A stretch of DNA of 64,000 nt from contig JAEVLN010000015.1 of NCBI GenBank assembly GCA_018350325.1, positions 2,315,289 to 2,379,288 of the forward strand, written 5' to 3'. Shown here one piece after another: positions 56,108 to 64,000 of this stretch. Under the pieces are notes generated by a model that was not told the DNA's origin, made no database searches, and saw only the letters and a list, made by a program, of their open reading frames with translations. This DNA comes from Globodera rostochiensis. Lineage: Eukaryota; Nematoda; Chromadorea; Rhabditida; Heteroderidae. Position 1 is the first letter of the stretch. Each line of letters begins with the position of its first letter. The position numbers were made by a program, and so were the translations under genes.

Positions 56108-57581
56108 ATGTCAACTTCAAATGACCCAGTGTCGGAATTTCTAGCCCGTGAACAAACTGCTCTTGCCGAGCTTGGCGACGACTTTGTGGCTGCGCCTCTG
56201 CCGCAGCCCGACAATGGTTTGGTTGCTTTGTCTTTTTTCTTTCTTATACTCATCCAAGACACCCGCCGACGGACGTTGTTTAAACGCCAGAATTTTTATT
56301 TTGTCAACCAAAACCTGGACTTAGAATAACATCGCCTTCGGCGAGTTGTCCTTTTTCGTCTAACGCTTAGTTAAAGACCCCCTCAAATGCTTAAAACATG
56401 GCGTGCTGTGAAGAATAGGCAAAAACACTACACGGACCAACCGATTTGCGGCACATAATGCCACAAATGTCCACTTGCCATAACACCTCCTCTTTCTTTA
56501 CTTCTAATCACTTTTATTTATTAAGAAGGGATTGTGCTGACTAACGGCGGCTCGGACTTTGGCTCCGATGTAAATTTAAATGCTTTTGACGCGAACGATG
56601 TTCACTCTCCCGTCAACGGAATAAACGGTCCGTTTTTTTCTAAAAAAATAGATTCGATTGGTGCTGTTGTAAAGAATTTAATTCGAATTGATTGAAAAGC
56701 ACTAATCAAAATTCCTATTTTATTTATGCATTTCTTATTTTTGGACTAATTTCTCAAATTTAAGGCTCTCTTCGCGGAAGTCCCGCATTTTCCCACTCTC
56801 ACAGCCAACAGCTCGAGAAAGAGCCCGAAAAAATTCGCAAATGGCGTGAACAGCAAAAGGAAATAATTGCGGAGAAAGGCATTTTTGTTTTGGGGACGCA
56901 CTCGTGGAACTGAATTTTGTGTTATTTTTTCTATCGTTTTTTAAAACAAATTTGGATTGTTTTTGGAGAAGTTCGGCGAAAATAGAGTATTGTTCTTTTC
57001 TTTTGGTTGCGTCCCTGGTTAATTTATTTTGGAAATAACGTCAACTTCACTTGAAGACAAAATTGAGGAGCAGAAGAAGGAGGATTTGCGTCAGCAAGCC
57101 AAAAAAGAGTTGGAACAATTTTATGCTCAACGCAAGGAGGAGTTGGAGCAGCGGAAGAAACTCAATCGGTCGGTTGGCTTTACCGTCGTTGGCCTTAGCG
57201 AGTCAAAAATTATGGCGACGTCCGCAAAAATTAATCTTTAAATAAATTTGAGCATTTATAAGTGTCGATTTCCTTCCCCTTTTGTTTGTTAATAATTTAG
57301 TTAATTTCAGTGAACGAGAAATCGCTTTGAAGGAGGACCAATCTTTGAACAATCAGCAAGAGTCCGCTGCCGTCGTTTGGGAGAGAGTGGCGCGGATGAT
57401 CGAAAGCGGTGGCGGGACGGGGGCGGCCATTTGCGGCACTGGCAAAGGTACGAAAGGCGCGCAAAGTGTCGCATCGGGCAAAGACACGTCGCGGATGAAG
57501 CAGCTGATTGTGTCTTACGCGAGGGGCGACCAAATGGGCGACAAAAGTCCGTCTCCGGACAAAGAGGCGGCGGACGCGTGA
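56108..57581 (+). CDS. clic-1: Clathrin light chain
   Basis: Five exons (56108-56216, 56526-56627, 56765-56878, 57057-57168, 57311-57581) sum to 708 nt, 235 residues. The light chain regulates clathrin lattice assembly on coated vesicles. The N-terminal acidic region (DPVSEFLAREQTALAELGDD) is followed by the heavy-chain-binding coiled coil (KIRKWREQQKEIIAEK; KKELEQFYAQRKEELEQRKK) and a C-terminal part (WERVARMIESG, then MKQLIVSYARGD, SPSPDKEAADA). Exon 3 ends AAAG and the intron begins GCATTT, a GC-AG intron by the best in-frame reading; a GT alternative would remove conserved coiled-coil residues. Confidence 0.93.
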
Positions 57582-58484
57582 GAGGACGCGACGCGTAAGG
57601 GCGGGCGGACGGACGGATCGGTTGTGGACAAATAACCAAATCCAAAATTGACATTTCTCCTCCGAATGTTGGCGGGATTGCCCTTCTCTGCTGGTACATG
57701 CAGCAATGCTTCTCAAGTTTTCCCTCAGTTGGCCATTTCAAAAATTTTTTCCAAAAATTGAAATGCCAATTGATTTAACTGAGAGTGACATTGACACTTG
57801 AGAAGTACCTTCCAACAAATTTATACGACCCGTAAATTGTAACTTATCCGTTTTTATCATAATGTTTTCTTGGGTTATGTTTTTCGTGATTGTTCGCATT
57901 TTTATGCTTACTTAAAATGAGTGGACTCCTCTCCATGCATTTGTGGAAAAAGCGCATTTATACAATAATCTGGGCCCATCCTCAATTTGAACTGGAGAAG
58001 AGGTAGACGTTCGTGTTGTTGATTATTATTTTATTATTTTTATTTAATAAAATTCAAAATCGATAACAAGTATTTGAAGGTTTTGTTGATTTCTGAAAAG
58101 TTGTTTGGGGCTAAACGAATTAAACCCCCACCCCCAATTAAAGCGACGTACAAAAATGACACTAATTAGGCTAAAGCATTGCCTCGAATGCGTAAGGGCT
58201 ATTGCCTTTTTCCACACGGCGACATAATAAAATATTGCGTCCATTCATCTCTTTACCGCCGCTTTTGCGAATGGTCTTGGCCATTCCATTTTTGTTCTTT
58301 CATCAACGGCTAGGCCATTCATCGCCAAAAGGGGGCCCCGTTGTCTGATCGATTCATTCGAGCCAATAATAAGAAAAAGTATTTTATTTATTGCCCCGAA
58401 CATTCAACAAAAAGCGTACAAAAGGCGCCGCTTTTCCTTCTCTCACAGTCAGTTTCTGCGCGAGTGCCTTTCCCTCCCCGCCGA
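57582..58484. other. Spacer, no gene recognised
   Basis: 903 bp between clathrin light chain and the carboxypeptidase, both plus strand. AT-rich in the middle; no conserved coding sequence or RNA gene recognised. Promoter of the carboxypeptidase expected near the right end. Confidence 0.55.
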
Positions 58485-61327
58485 ATGATTGTCGCCCATT
58501 ATTTGTCCATTCTGGTTGTGGCCGTACTTTTGGCACATCCTTCAAACGGAGAATTTCGTTCATATGACGGGTAAGGGGTGAGGGGGGGGGGTATCCGACT
58601 TAAACCGGGGCCTTCCGTCCACCTCCAACTCGATGCCCCCTCCCCTCCATGGTATCCGACTCAAACCGGTACCTTCCGCCCACCTCCAACTCGATGCCCC
58701 CTCCCCTCCATGGTATCCGACTCAAACCGGGACCTTCCGCCCACCTCCAACTCGATGCCCCCTCCCCTCCATGGTATCCGACTCAAACCGGGACCTTCCG
58801 CCCACCTCCAACTCGATGCCCTCTCCCCTCCATGGTATCCGACTCAAACCGGTACCTTCCGCCCACCTCCAACTCGATGCCCTCTCCCCTCCATGGTATC
58901 CGACTCAAACCGGTACCTTCCGCCCACCTCCAACTCGATGCCCCCTCCCCTCCATGGTATCCGACTCAAACCGGGACCTTCCGCCCACCTCCAACTCGAT
59001 GCCCCCTCCCCTCCATGGTATCCGACTCAAACCGGGACCTTCCGCCCACCTCCAACTCGATGCCCCCTCCCCTCCATGGTATCCGACTCAAACCGGGACC
59101 TTCCGCCCACCTCCAACTCGATGCCCCCTCCCCTCCATGGTATCTGACTCAAACCGGGACCTTCCGCCCACCTCCAACTCGATGCCCCCTCCCCTCCATG
59201 GTATCTGACTCAAACCGGGACCTTCCGCCCACCTCCAACTCGATGCCCCTTACCAGATATCGTCTCATCTTCGCATTGCCTTCCAACCCTTCGCATTTGT
59301 CGGCGCTTCGTAATTTCTCCAAACATTATGACGCCTCCGGACACGGGGGCGTTCAGTTTTGGAGACTTCGTCCTCAGTTGGGTGTGCCCTGCGAAATTTT
59401 AGCGGGTCCCGAAAGCAGGGAAGAGGTGAAGCAGTACCTGAAGCACAACCGCATTCCGCATTACACGGCTGTCAGAGACTTTGGAAAGTGAGGGATTGGG
59501 AGGGGGAGTGGGCTTGTTTGTTACTGACTATGATGCTTGCGTGTGATGAAGACAGATAATGAGGGAGAATGAGGCATGGAGAAGTCGGGACGAGCCGATG
59601 GAGCAGTACCAGCAGCTGGACGAGTTCGACTTGGGACGTTTTCACAGCTTTGATTCGGTCAGACGATCGCTTATAATTTTATAGCCCGAGGTTTTCAAAA
59701 TGTTAATTTTGTTGAACAAAAGGCTATTTCATTAAACGCCCAAAGTGTTCAGATCCTCCGTTACCTCCAAATGGTGGCACATTCACATCCGGATTTTGCT
59801 CGTTTTGGCTCCATCGGACGAACTTTCGAGGGCCTTCAATTGCCCATTCTGACGGTCAATCCTTTCGACTTGCCTCGCCTCCCTTTCAAATCCCCCCCCC
59901 CCCCCGCTCTTTTAGCTCGGATATTCCTCCCGAAACGATTCATCTGCTAAAAAGCCCTCTCTGCTGGTTGATGCGGGTATTCACGCCCGGGAATGGATCG
60001 CTCCTGCCGTGGCACTTCACTTTGTGAATGCGGTCAGTTCGGGTGGACTTGAAGTTGATCCCTCCCACCCGTCAACTTCAAGCTGATCAACGATCCCCAA
60101 TTCCATTCTTTACTCCATCACATCGATGTGCACGTAATTCCGGTGCTGAACCCCGATGGATACGTTTACTCGAGGGACAAAGACCGTGGGTCCAAAGCAG
60201 AGATGGCCAAAATTGCGGATTTCAGAGTTTTGAATAAAATTCTGTTTTGTGCCCACAAGCATTTGGCCTGCCCTGCCCGAAATGCTTAAAGTGACGGGCA
60301 CTGAATTCCGTTCCTTTAAGGGCTGTGGAGGGGCACTCGGTCGGGTCCACGGAAGAGCGATGCGCAGAAATGTCCGGGACGGGAGGAGGACGACGCGTTT
60401 TGCGTCGGAGCGGACCCCAACCGGAACTTCCCTTACCATTGGGTGAGTCTCGCTTTAGCGCATTTAACAGTTCTTCCCTCGACAGGACGAATCGGGGACC
60501 AGCCAATGTCCGTGCAGGTGATCGAACGGTGCTATTGGCTTATTCCTTCCCCCATTCAGTCAGGTGTTCAGTGGCGATCAGCCGCTCTCCGAGACGGAGT
60601 GTGCCGATCTCGCCAAATTCCTGCAAGACAACCGCGGCTCCCTAAAAGCGTATCTGACGCTGCACTCCTACGGCAACCTCATCATCCACACGTGGAACTT
60701 CAAGCCAAAAACGTATCCGGACAATGTGAAGGAATTGGTGGGTGAGAAATGTTGGCATTTTGATGCTTTTGAGCATTTATAATAAACGGACCAGAATATT
60801 TGAGCGATCGTTGGCAAAAAGGATGGCAGAAGCGATAGTCAAAGCGGGCGGGACGCAATACGAAGTTGGCACTGCTCCAGACATTCTCTGTAAGTGCGGC
60901 TAAATTAGGAAGTTGCACTGAGAACAGAACACTTTCGGTGCAGTCCGAATTTATTGGTTTTGTGTGGTCGTTGGGGCGAACGATCGCTGAGATTCAAATA
61001 TCCCTGGCGGCGCAAAGCGCCCAATCGTTTTGAAATTTCCTAAAGATTCGGCGGCCGGCGGAAGTGACGATTATGCGCAGAGTTTGGGCATCAAATACGT
61101 GTACACAATGGAATTGAGTTCCGGATATTTTGGGGGAAAATTCCGCGGATTTTTGTTTCCGGAGGAGCAAATAAACGACGAAGCGGCCAAAGTGGGACGG
61201 GCGGGCGGGCATTTGGGCATTTGCCTGCTTTTTCTTGCAGATTCTTCCCGGCATCCGAATACTCGCCGAAAAAGTGCGGGACGAGGCGCGCGACGGTCGG
61301 CGGAGGGTCGGAGGAAATTCCAATTAA
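58485..61327 (+). CDS. Secreted M14A metallocarboxypeptidase (procarboxypeptidase type)
   Basis: Twelve exons (58485-58570, 59257-59487, 59552-59657, 59753-59854, 59916-60032, 60083-60185, 60321-60442, 60486-60517, 60560-60737, 60805-60889, 61046-61191, 61241-61327) sum to 1395 nt, 464 residues. Signal peptide (LSILVVAVLLAHPSNG), activation pro-domain (about residues 30-110), then the zinc peptidase: VDAGIHAREWIAPAVALHFV (first zinc His and Glu), VIPVLNPDGYVYS, DPNRNFPYHW (substrate Asn-Arg), LTLHSYGNLIIHTW (third zinc His) and YVYTMELSSG (general-base Glu). All catalytic residues seen are intact. It would trim C-terminal residues of peptides outside the cell, for example in digestion. Intron 1 consists almost wholly of a 61-bp minisatellite. 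Subfamily specificity was not determined. Confidence 0.94.
58591..59256. repeat. 61-bp minisatellite, 11 units, filling a carboxypeptidase intron
   Basis: Units start at 58591 and every 61 bp after (58652, 58713 ... 59201), each reading GTATCCGACTCAAACCGG...CCTCCCCTCCATG with one or two variable sites. The last unit is cut at GATGCCCCTTACCAG, where it provides the 3' splice site (AG at 59255-59256). Since 61 is not a multiple of three, the long open frames of 189-280 codons here are repeat artefacts cycling through all phases. Confidence 0.95.
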
Positions 61328-64000
61328 ATTTTTGAGCCTTTTTCGTTTTTTTGATTTGAGACGAATGGATTTATAAATAATATTCCGTTACAAATGTTCA
61401 TCCAAAGACAGCCATTTATTTTTTCTTTTTCCAAAATTTTTACTAGAAAATGGGGGGGGCAAAATGGACGGACTCTTCCCCGGAGGGTGTGAAATTGAGC
61501 GGAAATTGAAGTCGAGGGCTGGAGAATGGGATGGGTTTACACTTTGATCGGGAGTCTCGGTTTCCCTCCGAAAAACACTTCAAAAGCCAAAAGCCCGAGG
61601 GGAAATTTGATGCCACCCACCGTTTGTTGTTAGACCATTCCCTAAAGGGGCCAATCCAGTGCCAAAGTGCCAACACTCACACGCCCTCTATTAAGGTAAT
61701 TTGGCATTAAAATGTTCATATTTTAACTTCACTTTCGCTGTCCCGAGTAAAACTTTTTCTTGGCTCCCCCCCCCCCCCCCCCCAAATACAAATTTCGCTT
61801 TTTAATCCATTTTTCTTTCCCCTGGTCTCTTACCCATTTTGGCATTTCTCACATCGTTTCCATTTCGCCGTCCTTTCCATTCGCACTTAGCTTAATTCAA
61901 TGAATTTTGGCCATTTGCTTCCGCGCTTTTGAGGCCGCCATCTAAGCCCTAAAATAAATTAAAAATTGCAAATTGAATTGGACTCAACACAAAGTGCCGA
62001 GCTCATTGATGCCATTGGTTTCCCACGCAATTTTCCGTTTTTCCTTTGCCGTTAATTCGAAGGGCCCCCCCCCCTCCCTCTTTTTGTGCCTGCCACCGCC
62101 CAATGTTTGACGCAATTTCGCCGCCAAAAAACCGCTTTTGAGGTTTATTTTGTTGTGCCGTCGGTATCAATTGCCGACGTCAAAAGGCGTCTGAAGGGAA
62201 AGTGCCGTCGATTGGATGGCTTTCCAATTGAGGCGGCCGATGTTTTCAATAAATTTGGTCTTTTTTTTCACGCCGCCAAAAGTTTGCCCTTTAAGACCGG
62301 TCAATTTGCTGCTTTTTGTGACTTTTCGAAGCTTTGTGTTTTGTAGATTTTTTGAAATGAATGAAAAATAAAATAAAATGCTTAACTTCGGCTTTTATCA
62401 AAAATTACCGACTTTTTTTCGATCGGTAAAATACCGGTTACCGTCGATACCGACCCATTTTTAGCTTCCAACCGTAAATTACCTAAAAATTCATATTCCG
62501 TACATTAAATTGGACACAGGCAAAGCTTAAATGAATTGTCGGTGGATGCTGCACAAAAGTTGCAGCAAAGTCTCTCGTGCGCGGCTATTCCCCCCCCCCC
62601 CCCCCTCCCGGGGCTATCCCTCCCCTCCCGAGGCTCCCGGGGCTATCCCTCCCCCGGGGCTATTCCCCCCCGGGCCTATCCCCCCCCCCCCCCGAGGCTA
62701 TCCCCCCCCCGAGGCTATCCCCCCCCCCCCCCCCCCCGGGGCTCCCGGGGCTATCCCTCCCCCGGGGCTATTCCCCCCCCCCCCAGGGCTATCCCCCCCC
62801 CCCCCCCAGGGCTATCCCCCCCCCCCCGGGGCTTCCGGGGCTATCCCCCCCGGGCTATTCTCTCCTCCCCCCTCCCGTCCCGCCTCCCTCCGCCCCATTA
62901 GTTGGCATATTCGCGGATTATCCCCCATATGAGAATGATAAGCCATATTAATGCATTCCTGACCCTTTTCATGCCTTCAAATTTTTCCGTCTCCCAGCGC
63001 GCACATAAAAATGCATTGGCTTGGACATCATTCTTTTATCGAAAAAATTAATTAACGTTAATTAATTCTCATCGTGACAAATGATCTTGTAAATTTGCAA
63101 AGATTCGAGGCCAAAGGTCGGCGGCAGAATTTTCCCGAGGCATAATAAATTTATTTTATTTTATTCTTTTGATCAAATGCTTCTGATCAGTGCCGGTTGA
63201 TCGAAGAAGTCTAAGCTTGGCTTAGCTTAGAGCACTGTCCAAACATTTCCGTCAATTGAAGCCTTTCCTTTCTGCGGGGGAATGAGGGGATTCCGGCATG
63301 GACCCCCCCCCCCCCCCCTCTAATCGGAAGTTGGGGGGAGGGAGTGTATTTTAGTCCACCCCTCCTCTGCCATCCGTCCCCACCTTTTTCTCAATGCCAA
63401 TGCCGACTTGGCAATTAATTGAATTCGCAAAATGCGTGCCGAATCTCCTCATTTTCATATTTAAGCCCCCAGCAGCATGGCGGCGTTCTTTAGTTTCATT
63501 CAATCCGGCTTAATGTTAAAATAGCACAACTTAAACATCGCCCTCCCCTCCAGCGATACCGTCACTTTGCTTTCGTCCAAAACACTCCGCCCGATCGAAT
63601 CATTCCATTAATTCATTTTGCCAAATTGTTTGTCTCCCACAGCGCCCAACGTCGGCTCTTTTTCCCAGACAATTCCAAGCCCAAATTCCCCCCCCCCCGT
63701 CCCGTTTATGCAAAAACCGCACAACAACCACCCAATCCCCCCCCCCCCCCCCATCTCCCGCAATATCCGTTCCCGCCACTCTCGCGCAATAATCTGTCTG
63801 TCCGGCTTTATATTTAAGTACATGTCCCAACAATGTTGACGAATTGTCGTTTAATCCCCTTCGGCCCATTCTTTGCTTCAGTTTCAGCTCATTTCACTCC
63901 GTCGCAGAACAAAGTGCTTTCTTTCATCTGGCTCAACCAACATTCGGCGGCACTTTCATTATCCTCCAAAATATGTCCCCAAATGCTTCATCCCCCGAGG
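61328..64000. other. Gene-poor right end (2.7 kb)
   Basis: No gene I can support. C-runs at about 61769, 62067, 63303, 63690 and 63739, and a C-rich tandem array at 62588-62870. A frame at 62086-62346 (FEVYFVVPSVSIADVKRRL) has normal composition but no recognised family and no clear splice partners. An exon of a gene lying beyond base 64000 cannot be excluded. Confidence 0.55.
62588..62870. repeat. C-rich tandem array
   Basis: About 10-12 irregular units of 20-28 bp built on CCCGGGGCTATCC with C-runs of variable length. The proline-rich frames across it are artefacts. Confidence 0.85.

Noticed and set aside
58591..59256. CRISPR-like array
   Set aside because: Units are head-to-tail minisatellite copies without unique spacers, in an intron of a eukaryotic gene.
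58578..59491. Overlapping open frames of 189-280 codons with Pro-rich repeats
   Set aside because: The 61-bp unit is not a multiple of three, so the same DNA is read in all three phases. Signal-peptide and pro-domain exons of the carboxypeptidase join cleanly across it.

Overview
This window is nuclear DNA from a nematode. Every recognisable gene is split by short introns (mostly 40-60 nt, GT-AG with a minority of GC-AG), genes sit in tight same-strand pairs as in nematode operons, and the proteins are animal housekeeping proteins plus families typical of nematodes (ShK domains, an orphan Cys-loop receptor, a nematode-type globin). The repeated GC-AG introns and the many long G/C homopolymer runs would fit a plant-parasitic cyst nematode (Heteroderidae), but that placement is an inference. 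Gene models were built by hand from reading frame, splice-site phase and family resemblance. For most genes the summed exons are an exact multiple of three, which is a strong internal check.

Layout. 0-3.7 kb: 5' part of sulfite oxidase (-), a near-palindromic MITE, and mitochondrial enoyl-CoA hydratase (+). 5-11 kb: a 22-exon orphan Cys-loop receptor (+) with an antisense two-gene cluster (secreted EGF-ShK protein, then a nitrobindin-like protein) inside one 2.2 kb intron. 11-16.6 kb: gene-poor, full of poly-G/poly-C. 16.6-30.1 kb: CENP-B/pogo-type DNA-binding protein (+), otubain (-), a secreted disordered protein (-), deoxyhypusine hydroxylase, mitochondrial ribosomal protein S29/DAP3 and an unrecognised gene (+), then ATG5 followed by a UPF0729 protein (-). 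30.7-34.9 kb: a proteasome beta-2-like subunit and a mitochondrial J-protein (+). 35-43.3 kb (-): RPB8 and arginyl-tRNA synthetase, and a BIRC6-like E2 enzyme. 43.7-48 kb: a POT1-like telomere protein (+) and a globin gene with two possible first exons (-). 48-50.6 kb: gene-poor, minisatellite-rich. 50.6-53.4 kb: two tandem secreted ShK proteins (+) and a secreted nitrobindin-like protein (-). 54.2-55.3 kb: a six-exon gene for a bacterial LigD-type DNA polymerase/primase domain (-), the strongest candidate for horizontal transfer here. 56.1-61.3 kb: clathrin light chain and a secreted M14 carboxypeptidase (+). 61.3-64 kb: no gene recognised.

Themes. (1) The LigD-type polymerase domain has all recognisable active-site residues, an open frame and introns, so it looks domesticated. 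(2) Nitrobindin-like and ShK genes are neighbours twice. (3) At least four MITE-like elements, three in introns, have CAGGG-type or TAGAG-type termini, two of them with 8-bp target duplications, suggesting hAT-related elements. (4) Minisatellites and homopolymer runs are concentrated in introns, with G-runs tending to follow donors and C-runs tending to precede acceptors on the sense strand.
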